Positions 54,693-63,799 of a stretch of DNA of 64,000 nucleotides are shown one piece after another (positions within the stretch are counted from its first letter, which is position 1; every line of letters begins with the position of its first letter). Where the stretch lies: contig NW_026946359.1 in assembly GCF_035222275.1 (NCBI RefSeq), positions 7,316,001 through 7,380,000 of the forward strand. Direction: 5' to 3'. This stretch comes from Podospora bellae-mahoneyi. Lineage: Eukaryota; Ascomycota; Sordariomycetes; Sordariales; Podosporaceae. Both the position numbers and the translations under genes were made by a program. The notes under the pieces were generated by a model that was given only the letters and a program-made list of their open reading frames with translations, was not told the origin of the DNA and made no database searches.

Positions 54693-56340
54693 GGTTGGTA
54701 ACGTGGGGGCCTGGTTTGTTATAAAGGATCATGTCACGGACACTAAGATAAATGAATCATAAATGTGTACTGGAGAAGCGATCATCATCCCAAACTCAAA
54801 TTCATGACATTTGGAGCTGGTGCTAAGGATAGCCATGCTAAAAGGGGTGGATCTCAAGCCTCCTTTCTTCACTGGAAGAGAAAGGTGAGAGCCATGCTGG
54901 AATAGGTTAGTAGTACTAGCCGCTAATGCTAGTATTATTAACATAGCCGTAAGCGGCTACTAAACCGACGGAGGCGAAAAGAGTAGCGAGAACCTTTATT
55001 ATAATGGGGACACTAACGAGAACTAATCTTAGGAGTACTAATTAATTCTGAAAAGACAGGATAATATCCTTGTCCTTTATAGCTTTCTCCTTGGCCCTAT
55101 CTGGCCGAGATGACTTTGTTTTTGGACATCACCACCCACCATGGAATCTTAATAACCTTAGACGGCTCCGCGACCCGATAGCGGAAGTGTCTACCGTCTC
55201 TTGCGGCTAACTAGATGTGACGAACCCCTATCCAGAACCTCTGAAAGGATACTGGTTGAAGGCACTTCTGAACAATCCTGGTTCGGTACAGCTAAACAGT
55301 GTACAACACATAGCTTGTCTCAATTACAATAGCTAAAATACCAACAATTGTGACTTGTAATCTATTGCATAACTACGGAACTGTCTATCTACACAGCCAG
55401 TTCCTCCGTATATATAGACCTCTGATATTCCTGAATCGTGATCTCTTGGCAATGATTCCTCAGGTGAGGCTATTCCCTACTCTGATTGGTTCTGCTAGCG
55501 ATTGGCTCTGCGCCTTGTGCCCGCACACGGTCCGTCCTGCCTGTTGGCTTAACTGTGACACGTACGCCACTATATATCGCCATCGTCTTTACCGCTATAT
55601 AAGACGGGCTAGCGACGAAGACGCTAGCCGATAACGACGCCTTTTAATCCGTATCCTACGCCTTTACTGTTTTCTCTATCCTAAGCCCCATCGCCGCCGC
55701 CGGGTCTACTATATTAGTGTTTTGTTATATTTTTATAATTAACTGGGCGGTAACGGTGGCGTAGAGAAAGAGAAGATAGTAGTATATAGGTCGCAGCTTT
55801 AAAAGTCTATAATACTATAACCCAACTATATAACTTTCGACTGGCTTTAAAAAGCTGATCCTTATTACCCACGAGTAGTCTGTTGTAAAACCTATCGTAA
55901 TTCAACTATTGCCCCCCAGATATGTTACTAGGTGTAGAGCCGAAATGCTTGTTTATCCGTGGTATGTTTGCAGGACACTGTATTTCGTTCTGATATACAG
56001 GTAGATGCATCTTCCTGACCTAGACAGGGGGTTATCGTGACGGGCTGAGCTCTGTGGTGGCCTTGGTAATCCTCGGCCAGATGAAGCCCTGCACACACCA
56101 CCACACCAGAAACATCCAGAACCTGCTCTCTCCACGCTCAGACCAGCGTACACAGCGATACCAGAAGCTCATGCAGATGAACCTCCACCTTCTGTTCTAT
56201 CCTTGCTTCCTTAAGTTTAGTGCACTCCTAGAGTGGCCTGGCTAGGTGCAATACGCTACCAGACTGGTATACCGCAATCATCTCGATTTGAAATGATTGA
56301 TGGCCCCTGTGCCCCATTGGTCGGGAAACAAACGCTCGGG
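54693..56340. other. TA-rich repeat-derived DNA
   Basis: Contains the second solo LTR-like copy (55216-55561) and long TA-dinucleotide-rich stretches (for example 54900-55080 and 55690-55920) with small inverted repeats (AGCCGCT/AGCGGCT at 54918-54958; GGCTAGCG/CGCTAGCC near 55607-55629). Consistent with decayed transposons altered by repeat-induced point mutation. No gene supported. Confidence 0.45.
55216..55561. repeat. Solo LTR-like repeat, copy 2
   Basis: Begins TGTGACGAACCCCTATCCAG and ends AACTGTGACA. It matches copy 1 (34342-34725) strongly over the first ~220 bp, then diverges. No internal retroelement region is adjacent. Confidence 0.55.
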
Positions 56341-56350
56341 CCACCAACGA

Positions 56351-56391
56351 GCCGAAATGATTGTAGGAATCCTGCCGTCAATCATTTCGGC
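56351..56391. repeat. Perfect 13-bp inverted repeat upstream of the NLR gene
   Basis: GCCGAAATGATTG (56351-56363) and its exact complement (56379-56391) flank a 15-base loop. A third GAAATGATTG occurs at about 56288. It lies ~550 bp before the NLR ATG and may be a regulatory dyad or transposon scar. Confidence 0.6.
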
Positions 56392-56945
56392 ACAGAACGA
56401 CACCCAAACCAGGAAGGAGTGGTTTTGACCAGAGGGACTGCTCTGTTGCTATACCGTGCGCTCTTCCGTTTTGACTGCTATGCCGCTTGCCTTGACATGA
56501 CTGGGGGTATCTAGAGACCGAATTCTTGCCTGTAAACGTGACCGTGCACCTTGATCTTCTGCGGTCTGTTTAGACTTCGTAACGGCTGTCCAGTTGCGCC
56601 GCGTCTGCCTGTCCAAAGGCATTGCTGGCTCTGGTCGATGTTGTTGCCCGACCCCGCGGATCAATATGATTGGACATGGACACTCCATGGCACTTCGAGC
56701 TTGCGCCTCCACGCAGTTGAGAGAATCAACAACTCAACTGCTCGTCACAGGCATTTGACCTTTGTCCACCAGAAGCGATCGGTATCAAACACTCTTCACC
56801 TACCGCCGTCGAACAAGAAAGGCCGGAAGTAGCCTCCACTTGGGAGCAACCGCGCCAACGTTTGTCGAGCCACAGCATCAGCGGTGCGGGGAACTTCCAC
56901 GATTCTCGGGATTGAACGTGCAAACCCCGCTGCCAGTACCTAGCC

Positions 56946-59900
56946 ATGCCTTCTGTCAATCTCAGCCAGGCCATGCATTTGATCGGATGGACCACTGCTC
57001 TTTGTCTCTTAGCTGGTGCGATTGCCTCTGGCCTGTGGTTCTATCCCACGTTCGCGCGTTCCAAGCCCGCACCGTCGTCTCAGACCGGGGACAGCTCAGG
57101 CCCCGCACGATCCACGCGACAAGACGTCCGCCTCTGTCAAGTTAACCCTGACAAGAACGAGACAGACACCGACATCGACATCATTGCCATTCATGGCCTC
57201 GACACAAAGTCGCCGGACACGTGGACATGGGTAGACCCCCACGATCCCAACAATACCGTTAACTGGCTGGCCGACCCACGAATGCTCCCGAGTCAAGTGG
57301 AAGCAGCTCGCATCTTCACATGCGACTGGCCTGCCGATCTGCTTCAGCCGTCAGACTTGGTCCAGAAGACGGACGACGAGATCGCTTTGCTCCTATTCGA
57401 AGGAATCAAGAGAGATCTCTTGAGAACGCATGATAAAAAGAAAGTAGACCGGCCGATTCTCTTCATCGCTTCCTGCCTTGGGGGAATCATCTTGGCAAAG
57501 GCTCTGGTGGGCGCCGATCATAAACTCAGCAGCTATTATAGTCTGAGGACAGCAACACGTGGGATTATCTTCCTCGCTACCCCGTTTGGAGGGACTTCGT
57601 TCGAAGACGTAGCTATCTGGGCAGATCCAGGTCTGACCGTATGGGCTCTGATCCGTCGCCGAGAAGTGAGTAACCTGCTCGGCTGGGTAAAGGGATCGAC
57701 CTTCGCTCTTGAGGTACTGGTTCGGAGGTTCACGCGGCTATGTCAAGATAATCACAACCCCTGCCATGTGTTCTGCTTTTACGAACTTGGAAAAACGAAT
57801 CTCTGGCGCAAGGTATTTCCTTGGTTACCAGCCTCACTCCCTGGATGGAAGCAGGTAAGAACCGCGACGCACCGTCGTTCCAGAGCTACGACTAACGATT
57901 CCCAGCTGGTCGACATGAGGTCAGCAATCCTTCAAATCGTCTTTGAACCGCTGCCGCTCGATCGAACCCACCGCCTGATGAACAAATTCGACGGCCCTAA
58001 ATGTCCGGACTACAAACAAGTCTCTGGAAAGATTCTAGAGTTTCTCACGAAGATATGTAATGGAACCCCTCTCGCACAGGCGGACGCCAGGATTCACAAT
58101 GTGCACTATTCGCTGGAACGCCTCAAAATTGAACGACTGTCGGGCGACCTGCTGCCGATGGACAGATGCTACATCAATCTGGCCATTGTCGAGTGGCTTG
58201 GCGATAATGCAACTCGCGGAGGAAAAGGAGACACAGCACAACAGTCTTCCCCGTTTTCGCTCCTCGCCCGACTGAAGGTGGAGACACCAGACAAGACGAT
58301 CGAGGTCACGCTGCCGACGCTCTTTGAGCCTCGCAAGTCACAGGACGGCCAGAAGAAACAGCCAAGTCGCATCCTGATCCGTGGACGGGCAGGAGTGGGT
58401 AAGACTACTCTATGCAAGAAGATTGTCCATGATTTTAAATACAACAACCTATGGCAGGGCTTGTTCAATCGCGTGCTTTGGGTACCACTGCGAAACCTGA
58501 AGGTGGAAAAGAGACAGAGTGCCGGATACAACTTCCGGGATTTGTTTTACCATGAGTATTTCTCTCAAGATCTTGAAGGCCGCGAGCTCTCCGAAGCATT
58601 GTGGCGCGCCTTGAAGGACCCCAAGAGCGGCAGGACTTTGTTCATCCTCGACGGGTTCGACGAAGTGTCCCAGGGCCTAGGCGGCGACATGTCCGTCTTC
58701 CTCGAAGAGCTCTTGAATCAGCCAAATGTCATCATCACTGCCCGGCCCAACGCACGGCTTCCTCCTCGGCTAGATCCTCTTGACCTCGAGTTGGAAACCA
58801 TTGGATTCTACCCGGACCAAATCACGGCCTACATTGAAAACACCTTTACCGATCGAGAAACGCGCGAACGCGATTTGGAAAAGATCAAAGAGGTTCAATC
58901 GTTTCTGCAACGCCATCCGCTCATGCAAGGTCTAATGCGTATCCCGATCCAACTAGATGCGTTTTGCTACACCTGGACTGGTTTTCCTCGGGAAGGTGTG
59001 CCGGAGACCATGACAGCTGTCTACAAAGCTATCGAGGAAAGTCTGTGGAAAAAAGATATCTTGAAGCTACAGAAAAAGAAGGATGGTGAGCCTGTAACGG
59101 GAGACCAGATTAAGAAGGCTAGCCGGAAAAAGATTGAAAGCTTCGTGGAGCAGGAGCTCAGATTCCTCGAGTGCCTTGCCTTTTTGGGGTTCTATGACGA
59201 CGTGATCGACCTCGATTGGGAACTTCGAAACGCTATTTCTGATAGATTTGAATCAGATCTCCTACTCGACAAAGATCTGCCTTGTCTCTCATTCCTACGA
59301 ACCTCGGACCCTTCATCAAACGACCAAGATCGAAATTACCACTTCTTACACCTCACGTTTCAAGAGTATTTTGCAGCACGGTATTTCATTCGACAGTGGA
59401 AAGATAAACAACAGCTCAATTGTCTGCAACTCAGCCGTGACAATTGTAACAATATGGAACCTACCACTTTCCTTGAGAAGTATAAATACAATCCTCGCTA
59501 CGATATCTTCTGGCGCTTTGTCGCAGGATTACTCGATGCCGATGACATGGCCCTCGACTTCTTCCAGATGATTGAGAAGGAACCACGCGATCTCCTAGGA
59601 CCTACGCACCAACGCCTTATCATGCATTGCCTGAGCGAAGTTGAGCGGAAGGAGTCGAATTTCACGGGACTTCGAGCGAGGCTAGAAAACCAACTAGAAC
59701 AGTGGCTACTGTTTGAATCCGATTCTACGGGGAATTCCGAACTAGTCTATGAAATGGAGTGTTCGGGACAGGTCCTGTCCAATGTATTAACGCAAGCATC
59801 TGAAAGCGAAAGAACGGTTCTTCTCGAATCACTATCTAGACGAACAGCAGTGCCGTTTAATGTTATAGAAGTCGTATCTCCATGGCTGACCAACCGCACC

Positions 59901-61784
59901 TCTGCACGCCAATGTGCTGCTATCTTACGTATATTAGGAAACGAGCATAATAACTTACCGGACAAGGTGCTCCAAAGCATCGCAGCACGGCTCGAGGATG
60001 AGGATGGGGACGTCCAGAGGGCAGCAATCGAGGCGCTTGGAGGCCGCGCCGACCTCCCCGACCAGGTGTTCCAAAGCATCGTAGTACGGCTCGAGGATGA
60101 GGACAGGGGCGTCCGGAGGGCAGCAATCGAGGCGCTCGGAGGCCGAGCCGACCTCCCCGACCAGGTGTTCCAAAGCATCGTAGTACGGCTCGAGGATGAG
60201 GATAGGGGCGTCCGGTGGGCAGCAGTCGTGGCGGTTGGAGGCCGCGCCGACCTCCCCGACCAGGTGCTCCAGAGCATCGTAGTACGGCTCGAGGATAAGG
60301 ACGCGGACATCCGGTGGGAAGCAATCGAGGGGCTTCGAGGCCGCGCCGACCTCCCCGACCAGGTGCTCCAAAGCATTGTAGCACGGCTCGAGGATAAGGA
60401 TGGGGGCGTCCAGCGGGCAGCAATCGTGGGGCTTCGAGGCCGCGCCGACCTCCCCGACCAGGTGCTCCAAAGCATTATAGCACGGCTCGAGCATGAGGAT
60501 GGGGAAGTCCGGAGGGCGGCAATCGAGGGGCTTCGAGGCCGCGCCGACCTCCCCGACCAGGTGTTCCAAAGCATTGTAGCACGGCTCGAGGATAAGGATG
60601 GGGGCGTCCAGCGGGCAGCAATCGAGGCGCTTAGAGTCCGCGCCTACCTCCCCGACCAGGTATTCCAGAGCATTGTAGCACGGCTCGAGGATGAGGACAG
60701 GGGCGTCCGGAGCGTAATAATCAAGGCGCTTGGAGGCTGCGCCGACCTCCCCGACCAGGTGTTCCAGAGCATCGTAGTACGGCTCGAGGATAAGGAAGGG
60801 GGCGTCCGGCGGGCAGCAATCGAGGCGCTTCGAGGCCGCGCCGACCTGCCCGACCAGGTATTCCAAAGCATCGCAGCACGGCTCGAGGATGAGGACAGGG
60901 GCGTCCGGAGGGCAGCAATCGAGGCGCTTCGAGGCCGAGCCGACCTTCCCAACAAGGTGCTCCAAAGCATCGCAGCACGGCTCGAGGATAAGGACAGGGG
61001 CGTCCGGAGGGCAGCAATCAAGGCGCTTCGAGGCCGAGCCGACCTTCCCAACAAGGTGCTCCAAAGCATCGCAGCACGGCTCGAGGATAAGGACAGGGGC
61101 GTCCGGAGGGCAGCAATCGAGGGGCTTCGAGGCCGAGCCGACCTTCCCAACAAGGTACTCCAAAGCATCGTAGCACGGCTCGAGGATAAGGACCGGCGTG
61201 TCCGGGAGGCAGTAATCGAGGCGCTTAGAGGCCGCGCCGACCTCACCGACCAGGTACTCAAAAGCATCGCAGCACGGCTCGAGGATGAGAACTGGAGCAT
61301 CCGGTGGGCAGCAGTCGAGGCGCTTCGAGGCCGAGCCGACCTTCCCAACAAGGTGCTCCAAAGCATCGCAGCACGGCTCGAGGATAAGGACAGGGGCGTC
61401 CGGAGGGCAGCAATCAAGGCGCTTCGAGGCCGAGCCGACCTTCCCAACAAGGTGCTCCAAAGCATCGCAGCACGGCTCGAGCATGAGAACGGGGACGTCC
61501 AGCAGGCAGCAATCGAGGCGCTTCTATATCAATCAGCATTATCGTTAGATGTCCTCATCCCACATATCCGATCCTTTTACGACGCTTTACTCCAGAAGAG
61601 CTTCAGGGAGCATTTATACTGGTACGCTTCGGAAAGAAGTTTTATAGGGACGAACCTCGGATATATCTCTTTAACTAGCGAGCAACATAACGTCAAGGAG
61701 GTAGTGAGGAAGCTACTGTTAGAGAAGGGTGCTGCTAACGTAAATGATGGACGCAGACGGTTGCCGTCCACACTTAGCTGCTGA
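56946..61784 (+). CDS. NLR-type protein: membrane segment, lipase-like domain, NACHT, 16 HEAT-like repeats
   Basis: Exons 56946-57854 and 57906-61784 (1,595 residues); the 51-nt intron (GTAAGA, CGACTAAC branch, CCCAG) is a multiple of three, so unspliced RNA stays open. Residues ~10-33 are a hydrophobic membrane segment. Residues ~75-330 are an alpha/beta-hydrolase of the PGAP1/SesB-like kind: DIIAIHGLDTKSPDTWTW, nucleophile elbow IASCLGGIILAKAL (Ser ~176), IFLATPFGGTSF. The NACHT NTPase has P-loop GRAGVGKTTLCKK (~462), Walker B TLFILDGFDEVS (~546), VIITARPNARLP and a winged-helix end FLHLTFQEYFAARYF (~782). From ~986 come 16 units of 33 residues, DLPDQVFQSIVVRLEDEDRG then VRRAAIEALGGRA, of HEAT type. 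The C-terminus, EVVRKLLLEKGA, looks like the start of an ankyrin repeat. Fungal NLRs of this design act in non-self recognition and regulated cell death; the repeats would sense the ligand and the hydrolase would be the effector. Confidence 0.9.
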   Translation: MPSVNLSQAMHLIGWTTALCLLAGAIASGLWFYPTFARSKPAPSSQTGDSSGPARSTRQDVRLCQVNPDKNETDTDIDIIAIHGLDTKSPDTWTWVDPHDPNNTVNWLADPRMLPSQVEAARIFTCDWPADLLQPSDLVQKTDDEIALLLFEGIKRDLLRTHDKKKVDRPILFIASCLGGIILAKALVGADHKLSSYYSLRTATRGIIFLATPFGGTSFEDVAIWADPGLTVWALIRRREVSNLLGWVKGSTFALEVLVRRFTRLCQDNHNPCHVFCFYELGKTNLWRKVFPWLPASLPGWKQVRTATHRRSRATTNDSQLVDMRSAILQIVFEPLPLDRTHRLMNKFDGPKCPDYKQVSGKILEFLTKICNGTPLAQADARIHNVHYSLERLKIERLSGDLLPMDRCYINLAIVEWLGDNATRGGKGDTAQQSSPFSLLARLKVETPDKTIEVTLPTLFEPRKSQDGQKKQPSRILIRGRAGVGKTTLCKKIVHDFKYNNLWQGLFNRVLWVPLRNLKVEKRQSAGYNFRDLFYHEYFSQDLEGRELSEALWRALKDPKSGRTLFILDGFDEVSQGLGGDMSVFLEELLNQPNVIITARPNARLPPRLDPLDLELETIGFYPDQITAYIENTFTDRETRERDLEKIKEVQSFLQRHPLMQGLMRIPIQLDAFCYTWTGFPREGVPETMTAVYKAIEESLWKKDILKLQKKKDGEPVTGDQIKKASRKKIESFVEQELRFLECLAFLGFYDDVIDLDWELRNAISDRFESDLLLDKDLPCLSFLRTSDPSSNDQDRNYHFLHLTFQEYFAARYFIRQWKDKQQLNCLQLSRDNCNNMEPTTFLEKYKYNPRYDIFWRFVAGLLDADDMALDFFQMIEKEPRDLLGPTHQRLIMHCLSEVERKESNFTGLRARLENQLEQWLLFESDSTGNSELVYEMECSGQVLSNVLTQASESERTVLLESLSRRTAVPFNVIEVVSPWLTNRTSARQCAAILRILGNEHNNLPDKVLQSIAARLEDEDGDVQRAAIEALGGRADLPDQVFQSIVVRLEDEDRGVRRAAIEALGGRADLPDQVFQSIVVRLEDEDRGVRWAAVVAVGGRADLPDQVLQSIVVRLEDKDADIRWEAIEGLRGRADLPDQVLQSIVARLEDKDGGVQRAAIVGLRGRADLPDQVLQSIIARLEHEDGEVRRAAIEGLRGRADLPDQVFQSIVARLEDKDGGVQRAAIEALRVRAYLPDQVFQSIVARLEDEDRGVRSVIIKALGGCADLPDQVFQSIVVRLEDKEGGVRRAAIEALRGRADLPDQVFQSIAARLEDEDRGVRRAAIEALRGRADLPNKVLQSIAARLEDKDRGVRRAAIKALRGRADLPNKVLQSIAARLEDKDRGVRRAAIEGLRGRADLPNKVLQSIVARLEDKDRRVREAVIEALRGRADLTDQVLKSIAARLEDENWSIRWAAVEALRGRADLPNKVLQSIAARLEDKDRGVRRAAIKALRGRADLPNKVLQSIAARLEHENGDVQQAAIEALLYQSALSLDVLIPHIRSFYDALLQKSFREHLYWYASERSFIGTNLGYISLTSEQHNVKEVVRKLLLEKGAANVNDGRRRLPSTLSC
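59952..61535. repeat. 99-bp tandem repeat array, 16 units
   Basis: Units of exactly 99 bp encode the 33-residue HEAT-like repeats. They are highly similar in DNA (GCACGGCTCGAGGATAAGGA recurs many times). Differences concentrate around residues 17-24 and the Ala/Arg residues after VR. Units 11, 12 and 15 are almost identical, showing recent exchange within the array. Confidence 0.9.
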
Positions 61785-61830
61785 GAACCAGGAGGGAGCG
61801 GTGGTGTAGCTGTTACAGCCAAAGCCATAA
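61716..61830 (+). pseudogene. Ankyrin-repeat remnant after the NLR
   Basis: The NLR frame ends shortly after KEVVRKLLLEKGA. In another frame just downstream the sequence reads DGCRPHLAAENQEGAVV, then TAG, then LLQ. This is ankyrin consensus (DG-TPLHLAAENG-EAVV-LLL). A small indel near 61735-61755 seems to have cut the gene short. Confidence 0.55.
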
Positions 61831-62196
61831 AACCACTTATTCGTTCCATGTTCATATCCGCACTTTTCTCCCTCCACTTTCTTATATCTTTATTTATAGC
61901 GTGCCACCAGAAGTGTCCGGGGGAGCGTGTAAACATACATTTGTTTGTGAGTCCTAGCATATTCTCGATATTTATTCTCACAAGATAATAACTCACTTGC
62001 TACTGACCCCATTCTGCATTGAGCGTCAACTCTCGTCACGTTATCATCATGCGAAGAGAACTATTGTGCCGCCTTTGGAGGGCTCCTCCGGACTGGCTAA
62101 TTATATCACACTCTTACCGCTCCGCCACATGCTGATAAGGTGTAGGTCAGAACTCACGACCCTACAGCCGATCATGATCTATACGTGGACCCACTG

Positions 62197-62533
62197 TCAC
62201 GGCGGCTGGCTTGCGTCGCATCAGACGACAACACCCTCAAGGTCTGGGATGCGGCAACATGATCATGTACTCAGACGCTTGAGGGACATCGCCATTCCGT
62301 GTGGTCGGTAGCGTCTTCCCTCAACTCAAAGGTCATTGCATCCAAGTCAGATGATGCCAACCCCCCACCTTATCAAGGCTATGGGATAGACTTGAGCCAA
62401 AGATGGATTACGAGGGGCTCAAAAAACTGGCTATAGCTGCCTCTGGAATATCAGTCAAGGTGTTCAGTGTGTAGCGGCATCAACAGTTGGTATTGGCTGC
62501 TCTTCGGGACACCTCCTAACTATCACGTTCACG
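62197..62533 (+). pseudogene. WD40-repeat remnant of an NLR C-terminus
   Basis: Plus-strand pieces read RLACVASDDNTLKVWDAAT, TGA, SCTQTLEGHRHSVWSVASSL with NSKVIASKSDDA, which is one full WD40 blade. After a frame change WITRGSKNWL and LPLEYQ follow, then CVAASTVGIGCSSGHLLTIT. The last pieces match the C-terminal cap (WI-x-NG-x-NLLWLPPEYRP, then VAIGCSSG) of HET-E-type WD40 NLR proteins. It has stops and frameshifts and is not functional. Confidence 0.65.
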
Positions 62534-63300
62534 ACAGACAGCTAAGCTGCCCTTTCATTCTTGTTCTCTCTCTCTCTCCTTTCTATTATAGCATGACACA
62601 GGAGGGGTCTGGGGGGCTCCATTAATTTATAGCCCGTCGCAATACTCTAGATCCTTCTAGATCTCGCCTCTTTCATCAATTCAAGTATTCTGTTTCGTCA
62701 TGAAGATAGGTGGTAAAGACGTCATAAAACTGTGGCCCACTCGAACAACTGGATATCGGATTAGTTGGCTTGACGTAGTTCCAAGCTCTTACATATCACA
62801 ATACTCCTTCCGCTAGAAGGCGAGTCAATTATATCCCAAGGAGACAGCATAGAGGTCATCACTTTTTTTGAGCACGCTACTTAGAGGAAAGAAAGCCTGA
62901 GCGCCAGATCAGTGCTGTGACGTTTAGCCCCATGAAACTGGTGTTATTTCTGATTAGCCATTGTGGTGTCGCTTCTGATAAGGTCCTTATCGTGCCTCCC
63001 AAGATCCGGATGTGGCATTTACCCTGATGACGCACGTTGCAGAGCCGCAGCACCTTGGCAATTCCAAAAGCGGCTAATGCACGCTTCCCCTGCATTCGCA
63101 ACTGCATGTCACGGGAGAGGTAGATAATCGAGGCAAGCTACGATAAGTCTGGCCAATCTGATTGAATAGTAAGCTAAAGAGGGAAAACAGCAAAGTAAAC
63201 AAAGTCTGGCTGCCAGCAGGGCTTTAGAAATGGCCAAGCTTGGACCTGTGAAAGCACCCATGTGACTCTCACGTGCCATACTTCCAACTTGCCCTCCATG
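62534..63300. other. Unassigned, possible further WD40 trace
   Basis: No intact gene. On the plus strand near 62900-63020 the frame QISAVTFSPMKLVL with IRMWHL recalls a WD40 blade but is too decayed to be sure. Confidence 0.25.
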
Positions 63301-63309
63301 TCACCTGAT

Positions 63310-63775
63310 TTCTCCTCCGCATCACCGTTTGCTTCGCTCCATCCACCGGCCCATCATCGTCAGCGTGATCTGGATCTTGGCCCTCTGCTGTGCTGACTTC
63401 CTCACGAGCCGCTCTTTGGTGGACAGCTCTGGTTTCTGGAGATCGGTTCGGCTTTCCCAGTGGAAAGGAAGCTCCGCGGGACAGCCAAGGAGCACTTCAT
63501 GGGGCGACAAACCCGTGCTGTCGTGGGGGCAGACTCATCTGCACGGCGTCCATCGCAGGGATCACTTCGGACCACTTATGTTGGAATCTTGTTAAGTAGG
63601 GGGCGAAGCCTCTGATCAAAAATCTGATTTAGGATCTCCACCTGGCCAGCGGTTTGGGAATGACCGGCCGTGGAAAGGCGCCAGGTGGCTCCCATGGTCT
63701 TGCTCAGTTCGTCGGTAAAGTTGGACACAAACTGGGGTCCCCCTGTCGGATACAATAGAGTCAGGAAACGTCAGC
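63310..63775 (-). pseudogene. Ty3/gypsy retrotransposon integrase relic
   Basis: The minus strand, with frame changes, encodes LTFPDSIVSDRGTP, then GPQFVSNFTDELSKTMGATW and RLSTAGHSQTAGQVEILNQ (integrase core; the D of SDRG is present), then SPHEVLLGCPAELPFHWE and KERLVRKSAQQRAKIQ. These are the C-terminal parts of a gypsy-type integrase. At least two frameshifts and a stop interrupt it. Confidence 0.75.
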
Positions 63776-63799
63776 GGGTGCGGCCAACCACCCCCCCCC

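Noticed and set aside
59747-61484. Long minus-strand open frames (up to ~509 residues) through the HEAT array
   Set aside because: They arise because the 99-bp period keeps other frames open; they lack start context and domains, and the plus-strand NLR explains the region.
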